Both the position numbers and the translations under genes were made by a program. From CAYMQB01 sp964392665 (lineage in GTDB: Bacteria > Hydrothermota > E44-bin80), in NCBI GenBank assembly GCA_964392665.1, contig CAYMQB010000027.1, forward strand, positions 1-37,287: a DNA stretch of 37,287 nucleotides. Reading direction: 5' to 3'. A model generated the notes under the pieces. The model had not been told where the DNA came from and made no database searches. It worked only from the letters and a program-made list of their open reading frames with translations. This document shows positions 24,278 to 32,391 of this stretch, piece after piece. Numbering within the stretch: the stretch's first letter is position 1; each line of letters begins with the position of its first letter.

Positions 24278-25033
24278 CTAAGATTCACCTGCTGCGATCT
24301 TGATTATATCGGCAAAACCTTTCGCATCAAGGCTTGCACCTCCGACAAGTGAACCATCAATGTCGGATTGCTGCAGTAGTATTTCGGCATTTGAAGGCTT
24401 AACGCTCCCTCCATATAATATTCGGATGTTGTCCCCGTTCATTTCAAAATCCGCTTCTAAAACACCTCTAATAAGCTTATGTATGCTATTTGCATCCGCA
24501 GGTTGAGCCGTTTTTCCCGTTCCTATCGCCCATATAGGTTCGTATGCAAAGATAATCTTTTCTTTGTTTACCTGATTTTCCATGGCTCCAATAATTTCTC
24601 CCCTGACCACTTCTTCTGTGTGTCCTGCTTCTCTTTGTTCCAATGTTTCTCCGACACATAAAATCGGGATTAATCCTACCTCAACTGCCCTCTTTATTTT
24701 TTTGTTTATATCATTATCACTTTCACCGAAGTACTTTCGTCTTTCAGAATGTCCTATTATTACATATTTACACCCACAGGATACAAGGAAATTCCCTGAT
24801 ATTTCACCTGTAAAAGCACCTTTCTCCTCGTAAAACATATTCTGTGCGCCAAGTTCTATTATGGTGCTTTTAATAATCTTATTAACAGGGAAAAGAGCCG
24901 TAAAAGGAGGACAAATTACTATATCAACATTTTTGATATCGTTAACATTCTTAACAAGTTCTGCCGTAAGGTCAATTGCTTCATCATTTTCCTTGTTCAT
25001 CTTCCAGTTTCCTGCAATCATGAATTTTCTCAT
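24278..25033 (-). CDS. tpiA: Triosephosphate isomerase
   Basis: TpiA interconverts dihydroxyacetone phosphate and glyceraldehyde 3-phosphate. All catalytic signatures are intact: Lys11 in GNWKMN, the electrophilic His in IIGHSERRKYFGE, the catalytic Glu in FAYEPIWAIGTGKTA, and the phosphate loop ILYGGSVKPSNA. At 251 residues it has standard length. Its ATG overlaps the pgk stop codon (ATGA), so translation is coupled. It lies in the operon gap-pgk-tpiA-secG. Confidence 0.97.
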   Translation of the reverse strand: MRKFMIAGNWKMNKENDEAIDLTAELVKNVNDIKNVDIVICPPFTALFPVNKIIKSTIIELGAQNMFYEEKGAFTGEISGNFLVSCGCKYVIIGHSERRKYFGESDNDINKKIKRAVEVGLIPILCVGETLEQREAGHTEEVVRGEIIGAMENQVNKEKIIFAYEPIWAIGTGKTAQPADANSIHKLIRGVLEADFEMNGDNIRILYGGSVKPSNAEILLQQSDIDGSLVGGASLDAKGFADIIKIAAGES

Positions 25034-26241
25034 AATAATTCCTCATCGGTAAGGGCAACTATACCTGGAAGTTCCTTTTCAGCCATAAACTCGAGAGAAG
25101 CACCGCCTCCCGTCGAAATGTGAGTAAAAGATTTCTCAAGTCCAGCCATTTTTACTGCGGCAACACTATCGCCACCACCCACAACAGTAATTGCTCCTTT
25201 GTTGGTTACCTGCGAAATTACATTGGCAATATCCATAGTCCCCTTTCTGAACTTCTCCATTTCAAAAACACCTAATGGGCCATTCCAGAAAATGGTTTTT
25301 GCACTCAAGATTGCCTGGGAAAAAATCTTTATGGTCAAAGAACCTATGTCAAGCCCCATCCATCCTTCTTCAATCTCATTCTTCTCAACTGTCTTAGTTT
25401 TAGCGTCATTAGAAAATTCAGTACCTACAACAAAATCGTTTGGCAAAACAAAATTGGTTTTTTTCTCGATGGCATACTTCAATATCGCATTAGCCTCGGG
25501 TAGTTTCTCGATATCGATAAGAGAACTTCCCACTTTTGCACCCTGTGCTAGTAGAAATGTGAATGCCATTGCTCCACCTATAAGAATGGTATCTACCTTT
25601 GGAACCAGATTCATTATCACATCTATCTTTCCCTTGATCTTTGCCCCACCAAGAACAGCTATAAAAGGTTTCTCTGGATTCTTGGAAGCATAACTAAGCC
25701 ATTTTATCTCTTTCTCCATTAAAAAACCCATTGCTCGCTCTTTATAAAATTTGGTTATACCAGAAACGGAAGAATGCGCTCTATGAGCGGTTCCAAAAGC
25801 ATCATTTACATATTTGTCTCCTAAAAGAGATAATTGTTTACTGAATTCAGGCTCGTTTTTCTTCTCTCCTGGATTGAACCTGAGATTTTCAAGCAGGAGA
25901 ATTTGCCCATCTTTCAGGTTTTTGCTTATCTTGATAACATCGTCGCCAACTATATTTTTCGCAAAAAACACTTCCGTCGAAAGAAGATCGCCTAACCTCT
26001 TCTGAACTGGTTTCAATGAGAGTTTCGGCACAACAGTACCTTTAGGTCTTCCTAAATGTGATGCAATAATAGGTCTTCCTCCATTTTTCAGTATATATTT
26101 TATCGTCGGAAGAGCGGATACAATCCTGTAGTCATCTGCAATATTACATTCATCATCAAGAGGCACATTAAGATCTAATCTCGTGAAAATCCTTTTATTC
26201 TTCAGTTTAGTGTCGGTAATCTTCAATTTGTTGAGGTTCAT
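25030..26241 (-). CDS. pgk: Phosphoglycerate kinase
   Basis: Pgk makes ATP from 1,3-bisphosphoglycerate. RLDLNVPLDDE is the N-terminal substrate motif, ASHLGRPKG the basic patch, LLENLRFNPGEKKNEPEF the family signature, and FIAVLGGAKIKGKI plus VVGGGDSVAA the nucleotide-side motifs. Its 403 residues are typical. The ATG at 26241 overlaps the gap stop codon by one base (TAATG), and its own stop overlaps tpiA. It is cytoplasmic. Confidence 0.97.
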   Translation of the reverse strand: MNLNKLKITDTKLKNKRIFTRLDLNVPLDDECNIADDYRIVSALPTIKYILKNGGRPIIASHLGRPKGTVVPKLSLKPVQKRLGDLLSTEVFFAKNIVGDDVIKISKNLKDGQILLLENLRFNPGEKKNEPEFSKQLSLLGDKYVNDAFGTAHRAHSSVSGITKFYKERAMGFLMEKEIKWLSYASKNPEKPFIAVLGGAKIKGKIDVIMNLVPKVDTILIGGAMAFTFLLAQGAKVGSSLIDIEKLPEANAILKYAIEKKTNFVLPNDFVVGTEFSNDAKTKTVEKNEIEEGWMGLDIGSLTIKIFSQAILSAKTIFWNGPLGVFEMEKFRKGTMDIANVISQVTNKGAITVVGGGDSVAAVKMAGLEKSFTHISTGGGASLEFMAEKELPGIVALTDEELL

Positions 26242-27251
26242 TACAATTTTTCTCCCACATATTTCACAAGGTCAACTATCCTGCTGGCATATCCCCATTC
26301 ATTGTCATACCACCCGAGAAGCTTAACGAATTTCTCCCCCAGTATTTTCGTTTCGAGTGAATCAAAAATCAATGAGTAAGGATTTCCAATAATATCAACT
26401 GATACGAGCGGGTCTTCGCAATACTGAACAAATCCCTTAAAAGCTCCGGAAGAAGCGTCCTTAAATACTTTGTTGATTTCCTCTACGCTCGCCTTTCTTT
26501 CCAGGTTGCACACAAAATCCACGAGTGAAGCGTCAATCACAGGAACTCTTAAGGCAATAGCGTCAAGTTTTCCTGCGAGTTCAGGCATAACAATAGCAAT
26601 TGCTTTGGCAGCACCTGTAGTTGTTGGGATAATGGAGTGTGCTGCCGCTCTACCTCTCCTCATTGCCTTATGTGGAGTATCTATTAAACGCTGGTCGTTG
26701 GTGTATGCGTGAACAGTGGTCATAAAACCATTTTTTATGCCAAAGTTATCGTTGAGCAGTTTTACCATTGGTGCAAAACAATTAGTGGTGCACGAAGCAT
26801 TGGAAATCACATTATGATTTTCGGGGTCATATTCTTTCTCATTTATTCCAAGAACACATGTGAAATCAGGTGGTTCACCCTTGCCTGGAGCTGTAAGAAT
26901 AACCTTTTTTGCGCCTGCATCGAGATGCATTGCTGCCTTTTCTCTACTTCTGAATATACCGACTGCTTCCACAACAATATCGACGCCAAGGTCTTTCCAA
27001 GGTATTTCGTTGGGATTTCGAACCGAGAGTACCTTGAATTTATCGCCTGCTACAACAATGCTATCTGTCTCTACCTTGACATCCTCGTCAAGAACACCGT
27101 GCGTCGAATCGTATTTCAGAAGATATGCAAGTCTTTCTGCATCCGTAATATCGTTAACTGCAACGAAATCGAAGTCAGGATTCTTTTTTCCAATCCTGAA
27201 AACCAACCTTCCTATTCGTCCAAATCCATTAATACCAATTCTTAATGACAC
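26241..27251 (-). CDS. gap: Glyceraldehyde-3-phosphate dehydrogenase (phosphorylating)
   Basis: The Rossmann motif INGFGRIGR starts the protein. Asp34 in VNDITD suggests NAD rather than NADP. The catalytic Cys154 is in SNASCTTNC and the catalytic His181 in TTVHAYTNDQ, followed by RRGRAAAHSIIPTTTGAAKA. The 336-residue length is usual. The start is GTG at 27251 behind AAGGAGG. It is the first gene of the glycolytic operon, with a promoter at 27333-27361 and a hairpin at the very 5' end of the predicted mRNA. Confidence 0.97.
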   Translation of the reverse strand: MSLRIGINGFGRIGRLVFRIGKKNPDFDFVAVNDITDAERLAYLLKYDSTHGVLDEDVKVETDSIVVAGDKFKVLSVRNPNEIPWKDLGVDIVVEAVGIFRSREKAAMHLDAGAKKVILTAPGKGEPPDFTCVLGINEKEYDPENHNVISNASCTTNCFAPMVKLLNDNFGIKNGFMTTVHAYTNDQRLIDTPHKAMRRGRAAAHSIIPTTTGAAKAIAIVMPELAGKLDAIALRVPVIDASLVDFVCNLERKASVEEINKVFKDASSGAFKGFVQYCEDPLVSVDIIGNPYSLIFDSLETKILGEKFVKLLGWYDNEWGYASRIVDLVKYVGEKL

Positions 27252-27288
27252 TAGACCTCCTTGACTTTATTGTAAGCATTTAGTTATT

Positions 27289-27326
27289 AAATCCAGCAGA
27301 ACATTTATCAAATTCTTACTGGATTT
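27289..27326 (-). promoter_or_regulatory. 5'-terminal stem-loop in the gap operon leader
   Basis: AAATCCAG (27289-27296) and CTGGATTT (27319-27326) pair over 8 bp, with a further AGAA/TTCT pairing inside. The predicted transcript start is near 27326, so the stem would form at the mRNA 5' end, where such hairpins can protect against decay. Function is inferred. Confidence 0.5.
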
Positions 27327-27332
27327 TTCCTC

Positions 27333-27361
27333 TATATAGCAGACAAACTCAAAAAAGTCAA
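27333..27361 (-). promoter_or_regulatory. Promoter of the gap-pgk-tpiA-secG operon
   Basis: On the minus strand, TTGACT (27361-27356), a 17-bp spacer and TATATA (27338-27333). It is back to back with the lysS promoter. Confidence 0.65.
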
Positions 27362-27371
27362 GGGAAAAATC

Positions 27372-27400
27372 TTGACAAATCTCTATTTTGCGATTATAAT
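27372..27400 (+). promoter_or_regulatory. Perfect-consensus promoter of the lysS run
   Basis: TTGACA (27372-27377), a 17-bp spacer and TATAAT (27395-27400) match consensus at every position. The leader to lysS is only about 25 nt, leaving no room for a T-box. Confidence 0.88.
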
Positions 27401-27429
27401 GAATGCGAAAAATTCTTTAAGCGGAGGAA

Positions 27430-28905
27430 ATGAGCGTGGAAAAAGAAAAGGAGATGCTTGACCAGAAGAAAATAAGGATAGAAAAACTCGAGAAGCTAAA
27501 AACACTCGGAGTAAATCCCTATCCATACAAATTTACCCGCACTCACAAGATAAGCAAAATCAGAAATAGTATCGATGAGATGATGGACAACGATACAGTT
27601 TTGATATCCGGTAGAATTATGGCAAAAAGAGGTCACGGAAAAACAGTATTTGCAGATATCGAAGATACAACAGGGAAAATGCAGGTCTACTTCCGAAAAG
27701 ACAAACTCGAAGAGAAACAGTTCGAAGTAGTTGGTCTCATTGATATAGGAGATTTTTTGGGTGTCAGTGGCGAAATATTCAAAACAGGTACAGGAGAGAT
27801 AACTATTCTGGTTAAGAATTTCGAATTTCTTTCCAAGTCACTTCTTCCCCTGCCGGAGAAATGGCATGGTTTGCAGGATAAAGAAATAAGATACAGGAAA
27901 CGATACTTAGACCTCATAATGAACAAGAATGCAAAGGAAATAATTGTTACAAGAGCAAAGATTATCGGAAAAATGCGTGAACTACTTAACAATAGAGAAT
28001 TTATCGAAGTTGAGACACCTGTTTTACAGCCCTTATACGGCGGTGCTTTTGCACAACCATTTAAGACTCATTACAATGTACTGGATAGGGATTACTTCCT
28101 TAGAATCTCCGATGAGCTTTATCTAAAGAGACTAATAATAGGAGGTATAGAGAGGGTTTATGAAATCTGCAAAGACTTCAGGAATGAAGGAATCGATAGA
28201 CAGCATAATCCAGAGTTCACTATGATGGAAGCTTATCAGGCATACGCTGACTATACAGATATGATGGAACTAACAGAGTATATTGTTACGGGAATATGCA
28301 AGTCTATTCTTGACGACTCTAAGATTAGGTTTCAAGAAAACGAGATTGATCTTTCGATTCCATGGAGAAGACTTAACTTCTATGAAGGTATTGAATCCTT
28401 CACAAATGAGGACCTTTCGAGCTCCACCCGAGATGAAATCTATTCTTTCGCAAAGGAACACGGGATCGACATAGATGAGAATGCATCAAAAGGAAAGATT
28501 CTCGATGAACTTTTCAGTGAACTGGTGCAACCAAGATTGATCCAACCTACATTTGTTGTCGATTATCCTCTGGACATTTCACCTCTTGCAAAAAAACACA
28601 GACTGAATCCAGAATTCGTGGAGAGATTCGAACCCTTTGTCGGTGGAATGGAAATTGGAAACGCATTCAGTGAACTTAACGACCCATTTGACCAGAGACA
28701 AAGATTCGAAAACCAGCAAAAAATGAAAAAAATGGGAGATAATGAAACGCAGCAGTTGGATGAAGACTTTCTTGAAGCGATGGAATATGGTATGCCTCCT
28801 ACAGGTGGTTTGGGTCTTGGAATAGACAGACTGGTAATGCTCCTGACGAACAGCCCATCTATTAGAGAAGTCATTATCTTTCCGCAACTCAAAGCTAAAC
28901 AATGA
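27430..28905 (+). CDS. lysS: Lysyl-tRNA synthetase, class II
   Basis: The enzyme attaches lysine to tRNA-Lys. An N-terminal OB-fold anticodon-binding domain (ISGRIMAKRGHGKTVFADIED) is present, so it is a full synthetase and not the truncated EF-P modifier EpmA. Class II motif 2 is FRNEGIDRQHNPEFTMMEAY and motif 3 is GGLGLGIDRLVMLLTNSPSI; MEIGNAFSELNDP is the usual lysine-site segment. It is 491 residues. GGAGG is only two bases before the ATG at 27430 but eight before an in-frame GTG at 27436, so the latter may be the real start. Its stop overlaps lolC (ATGA), and it heads the long plus-strand run. Confidence 0.96.
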   Translation: MSVEKEKEMLDQKKIRIEKLEKLKTLGVNPYPYKFTRTHKISKIRNSIDEMMDNDTVLISGRIMAKRGHGKTVFADIEDTTGKMQVYFRKDKLEEKQFEVVGLIDIGDFLGVSGEIFKTGTGEITILVKNFEFLSKSLLPLPEKWHGLQDKEIRYRKRYLDLIMNKNAKEIIVTRAKIIGKMRELLNNREFIEVETPVLQPLYGGAFAQPFKTHYNVLDRDYFLRISDELYLKRLIIGGIERVYEICKDFRNEGIDRQHNPEFTMMEAYQAYADYTDMMELTEYIVTGICKSILDDSKIRFQENEIDLSIPWRRLNFYEGIESFTNEDLSSSTRDEIYSFAKEHGIDIDENASKGKILDELFSELVQPRLIQPTFVVDYPLDISPLAKKHRLNPEFVERFEPFVGGMEIGNAFSELNDPFDQRQRFENQQKMKKMGDNETQQLDEDFLEAMEYGMPPTGGLGLGIDRLVMLLTNSPSIREVIIFPQLKAKQ

Positions 28906-30125
28906 AATTCGAATACTTTATTGCTCGGAGATACCTTAAGGCAAAAAGAACCACAGTATTTCAGACGATTATCACACTAATTTCCATTGGTGGTGTATTT
29001 ATTGGTGTTGCAACGATTATCATTGTGCTTTCTGTAATGAATGGATTCCAAAAAGACTTGAGGGATAAAATACTTGGCACAAATTCACACATAGCAATCC
29101 TAAAGTATTTTAACGAACCTATAGCAGATTTCAATAAGGTACTCGACACGATCAATAATTCACCCCATGTAATAGGTGCTTCCCCTTTCATCTACACAAA
29201 AGTAATGATAAACAATGACACCTATGTGGATGGAATAGTGTTACGCGGCGTTGATGAAAACTTGCTTTCAAGTGTAAGCGACATAGAAAAAAGAATCATA
29301 TATGGAGATTTTGAGCTTAAGGGACGAACCCTTCCTGGAATTGTAATTGGTTCAATCCTGGCAGATAATCTCAGAGTTCATACAGGGGATGAATTGACTA
29401 TTTTTTCTACTGCAAATTTCACGCCAACACCAATGGGTTATATACCAAAATTTAAGAAGTTCGAAGTGGTCGGAATATTCGATGCAGGAATGTATGAATA
29501 CGATGCTTCTCTTGCTTATGTCTCGCTTGAAAGCGCACAAAAACTTGTGGGAATGGAAAATTCTGTTACGGGAATCGAAGTAAAGGTAGACGATATATAC
29601 AAAGCACCTGAAATAGGAACACAGATAGAAAAAAAATTGAGGTTTCCTTACAGAGCAAACAACTGGATGAAGATGAACAGAAGTCTCTTTGCTGCTCTAA
29701 AACTCGAGAAAACAACAATGTTTATTATCCTTACTCTCATAATAATAGTTGCCGCATTCAATATCATTGGAAGTCTCATAATGATAGTAATTCGCAAAAC
29801 CAAAGATATTGGAATTCTCAAGTCAATGGGGGCATCGAGTAAACAAATTATGAGGATATTCATCTATGAAGGACTTATCATTGGAACGATCGGAACATTT
29901 CTTGGACTTGCTGCTGGATATACTGTTTCATTTCTCCTATCAAAATATCATTTTATCTCGCTCCCAAGCGATGTGTATTTCATTGACACCTTGCCCGTTC
30001 ACATGGAATTACTCGATTTTGCATTAGTGATAGTTGCCGCTATTGCTATTTCATTTGTGGCAACTCTCTATCCTGCAATGAAGGCTGCAAAAATGGACCC
30101 TGTAAAGGCAATAAGGTATGAGTAA
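28902..30125 (+). CDS. lolC: Lipoprotein-releasing ABC transporter permease (LolC/LolE family)
   Basis: The protein has the four-helix MacB/LolCE layout: an N-terminal helix (about 20-45, after FIARRYLKAKR), a large periplasmic domain (about 46-265), and three C-terminal helices in the FtsX-like domain (about 270-400, including IRKTKDIGILKSMGASSKQI and the closing YPAMKAAKMDPVKAIRYE). It would extract lipoproteins from the inner membrane for transfer to the periplasmic carrier LolA. Only one permease gene is present, suggesting a homodimeric LolF-like arrangement with LolD. It overlaps lysS by 4 bp and precedes lolD by 13 bp. LolA is not in the window. Confidence 0.92.
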   Translation: MKFEYFIARRYLKAKRTTVFQTIITLISIGGVFIGVATIIIVLSVMNGFQKDLRDKILGTNSHIAILKYFNEPIADFNKVLDTINNSPHVIGASPFIYTKVMINNDTYVDGIVLRGVDENLLSSVSDIEKRIIYGDFELKGRTLPGIVIGSILADNLRVHTGDELTIFSTANFTPTPMGYIPKFKKFEVVGIFDAGMYEYDASLAYVSLESAQKLVGMENSVTGIEVKVDDIYKAPEIGTQIEKKLRFPYRANNWMKMNRSLFAALKLEKTTMFIILTLIIIVAAFNIIGSLIMIVIRKTKDIGILKSMGASSKQIMRIFIYEGLIIGTIGTFLGLAAGYTVSFLLSKYHFISLPSDVYFIDTLPVHMELLDFALVIVAAIAISFVATLYPAMKAAKMDPVKAIRYE

Positions 30126-30138
30126 GAAGGAGAAATAA

Positions 30139-30840
30139 ATGGTTAATACCGATGGAATTTTACTACAGGGCAAAGCAATAAAAAGGATTTTCAGAACCGG
30201 GAAAAAAGAACTTGAAGTTCTTAAAGGTATTAATCTTACAATTCATAAAGGTTCTATATATACGATTGCTGGGCCATCGGGAGCTGGAAAAAGCACATTA
30301 CTTCACATTCTCGGAGGTCTTGACAAGCCAACACAGGGAGATGTTATTCTTGAAAACAATAACCTTTACGAATTTTCGGATACCGACCTTGCAAAAATTA
30401 GAAATCAGAGAATAGGATTTGTATTCCAATCTCATCACTTGCTTCCTGAATTTACAGCCCTGGAAAATGTAATGATGCCTGCAGTTATAAATGGACTAAC
30501 ATTAAAAAGCGCAAGACAATCCGCTGCCTCTCTTCTTGAAGGAGTAGGATTAAAAAACCGCCTTGGTCACAAACCCAATGAACTATCAGGCGGTGAAAAA
30601 CAAAGAGTTGCAGTTGCAAGAGCCCTTGTAAACAAACCGTCAATCATATTCGCTGATGAACCTACCGGTAACCTTGACCGACAAAACAGCGATTTGCTGC
30701 TTTCCCTTCTATTTTCTCTACACAAAAACAGGGACATTACTCTTATAGTTGTCACACACAATGAAGGAATTGCTGAAAGGTTTGAGAACAAGATCAGAAT
30801 TGAAGATGGAAAACTCAAAGGAAATAAAAATGAAGTGTGA
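30139..30840 (+). CDS. lolD: Lipoprotein-releasing ABC transporter ATPase
   Basis: LolD powers the LolC-type permease encoded just upstream. Walker A GPSGAGKST is at residues 45-53, the Q-loop in VFQSHHLLPEFTALENVMMP, the signature LSGGEKQRVAVARAL from 149, and Walker B with the catalytic Glu174 in SIIFADEPTGNLD. The H-loop is in VVTHNEGIA. The 233-residue length and LolD-type SHHLLPEFTA segment separate it from MacB and FtsE. Its last 11 bases overlap mcsA. Confidence 0.94.
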   Translation: MVNTDGILLQGKAIKRIFRTGKKELEVLKGINLTIHKGSIYTIAGPSGAGKSTLLHILGGLDKPTQGDVILENNNLYEFSDTDLAKIRNQRIGFVFQSHHLLPEFTALENVMMPAVINGLTLKSARQSAASLLEGVGLKNRLGHKPNELSGGEKQRVAVARALVNKPSIIFADEPTGNLDRQNSDLLLSLLFSLHKNRDITLIVVTHNEGIAERFENKIRIEDGKLKGNKNEV

Positions 30841-31309
30841 AATATGTGGAAATGAAGAAGGGAGAATCAAGTATACAAAAGTAATAAATGGTGAAAAGGT
30901 GGAATTTCACATCTGCGAGAAATGTGCCAGAAAAAAAGGATTCAGTAATCTTGTCAATTCTCCTGCGAAAAGCAAAGAAAAGAAAATAGATGCAAAAGTT
31001 CCATTAACTGCAGAATGTCCATTTTGTGGCTGGAAATTATATGATGTAGAAAACAAAGCGAAATTTGGTTGCCCAAAATGCTATGATGCTTTTCGCTCTT
31101 ATATAAGAAAAATCGCAAAAGAAATACATGGAATCGAAAAACACAAGGGAAAAGTTCCCATTCACGATAAGCGAACGCTTTTTCTGAAAAAGAGAATACG
31201 GGAAGTTAAAAAAGACCTCGATGTTGCAATAAAAAAAGAAAAATACGAACTTGCCGCAGAATTAAGAGACAGAATAAAAACCCTTTCCTTGAAAATCGAA
31301 GAAAAATGA
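30830..31309 (+). CDS. mcsA: McsA, zinc-binding activator of the protein-arginine kinase
   Basis: McsA activates McsB and helps in heat and metal stress. Four Cys pairs are present: CEICGNEEG and CEKCARK in the N-terminal half, CPFCGWKL and CPKCYDAF in the middle. A UVR-type helical hairpin closes the protein (KKRIREVKKDLDVAIKKEKYELAAELRDRI). The ATG at 30830 has AAGGA upstream and gives 159 residues, normal for McsA; longer in-frame starts lie inside lolD. It overlaps lolD by 11 bp and mcsB by 4 bp. Presence with mcsB and clpC but without ctsR means control is not of the classic Firmicutes kind. Confidence 0.93.
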   Translation: MKCEICGNEEGRIKYTKVINGEKVEFHICEKCARKKGFSNLVNSPAKSKEKKIDAKVPLTAECPFCGWKLYDVENKAKFGCPKCYDAFRSYIRKIAKEIHGIEKHKGKVPIHDKRTLFLKKRIREVKKDLDVAIKKEKYELAAELRDRIKTLSLKIEEK

Positions 31310-32391
31310 TTACAAATAAACAGATCGAAAGAATGGTAGAAAAACCGAGCCAATGGATTGACCCCAAAGGTCCCTATGCTGAAATTGTTTTCTCCTCAAG
31401 AATAAGGCTTGCAAGAAACTTACAGAATCATAAATTTACTATCTGCGCAAAGGACAAGGAAAAAGGGGAAATTCTCAAAGAGCTGAAGGACAATTTGCTG
31501 GAAATTAATCTTTTCACCGACGGTTATTTGTTTTTTATGAAAACCCTTTCTGCACTTCAAAAGGAATTTCTGGTCGAAAGACACCTGATTAACAATAAGC
31601 TTTTACAGGAATCTGATTCGAGTGGAGTGGTAATAGATAAGGATGAGAAGATATCCGTGATGATTAACGAGGAAGACCATATGAGGATTCAAGGATTTGC
31701 AGGAGGATTACAGCTCTTCGAAGTATACGACTACATCAACATTATTGACGATGATCTTAGCTTAACAACCGAGTACGCTTTTGATAGTGAATTCGGTTAT
31801 CTTACATCTTGTCCAACGAACATGGGCACAGGTCTGAGAGCATCAGCGCTCATTCACCTACCAGCACTTGTTTTGACAAGGGATATAGATAAAACTATAA
31901 AGAAACTTAGCGAGACAAAAATCGCTGTGCGAGGTCTTTTTGGGGAAGGAAGTGAAGTAAAAGGCAATTTCTTCCAACTTTCGAGCAGCGCTTCTCTGGG
32001 TAGAAAAGAGGAGAATATTATCTCTCTGGTCACTGAAATTATAAAAGAAATTGTCGAAAGAGAAAGAAGTGTAAGAGAGGTTCTTATGAAAAACGCCAAA
32101 TCTCAGGTCGAAGACAAAATATGGAGAGCTTATGGGGTTCTCAAATATGCTCATCTGTTGTCCTCCGACGAGGTGATAAATTTATCTTCCGCAGTTCGTC
32201 TTGGCGTTGGTTTGGGAATAATAAGAGATGTTACACTAAAACAGTTAAACAAGTTACTCATATATCTACAACCTGCTCATCTACAGCTTTTTTACAATAA
32301 GGAAATGGATAACTACGAGAGAGACACCAAAAGAGCTCTGCTCGTAAAAGAAATAATGGGTTTCGATAAACAGGGACAAGATAATGGATGA
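31306..32391 (+). CDS. mcsB: McsB protein-arginine kinase
   Basis: McsB phosphorylates arginines on misfolded proteins and marks them for ClpC-ClpP. The phosphagen-kinase fold is clear: SSRIRLARN (30-38), the catalytic acidic pair in NEEDHMRIQ (121-129), Cys169 in SCPTNMGTGLRAS, and RGLFGEGSEVKGNFFQLSSSASLG. The C-terminus keeps RDTKRA (339-344), corresponding to the allosteric phospho-arginine pocket. No N-terminal guanidino-substrate domain of metazoan kinases is present. It is coupled to mcsA (ATGA) and overlaps clpC by 8 bp. It should be catalytically active. Confidence 0.95.
   Translation: MITNKQIERMVEKPSQWIDPKGPYAEIVFSSRIRLARNLQNHKFTICAKDKEKGEILKELKDNLLEINLFTDGYLFFMKTLSALQKEFLVERHLINNKLLQESDSSGVVIDKDEKISVMINEEDHMRIQGFAGGLQLFEVYDYINIIDDDLSLTTEYAFDSEFGYLTSCPTNMGTGLRASALIHLPALVLTRDIDKTIKKLSETKIAVRGLFGEGSEVKGNFFQLSSSASLGRKEENIISLVTEIIKEIVERERSVREVLMKNAKSQVEDKIWRAYGVLKYAHLLSSDEVINLSSAVRLGVGLGIIRDVTLKQLNKLLIYLQPAHLQLFYNKEMDNYERDTKRALLVKEIMGFDKQGQDNG

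Noticed and set aside
27430..28905. EpmA-type EF-P lysyltransferase partner for the KamA-family protein
   Set aside because: The protein has the N-terminal anticodon-binding OB domain and full class II motifs, so it is an ordinary LysS.
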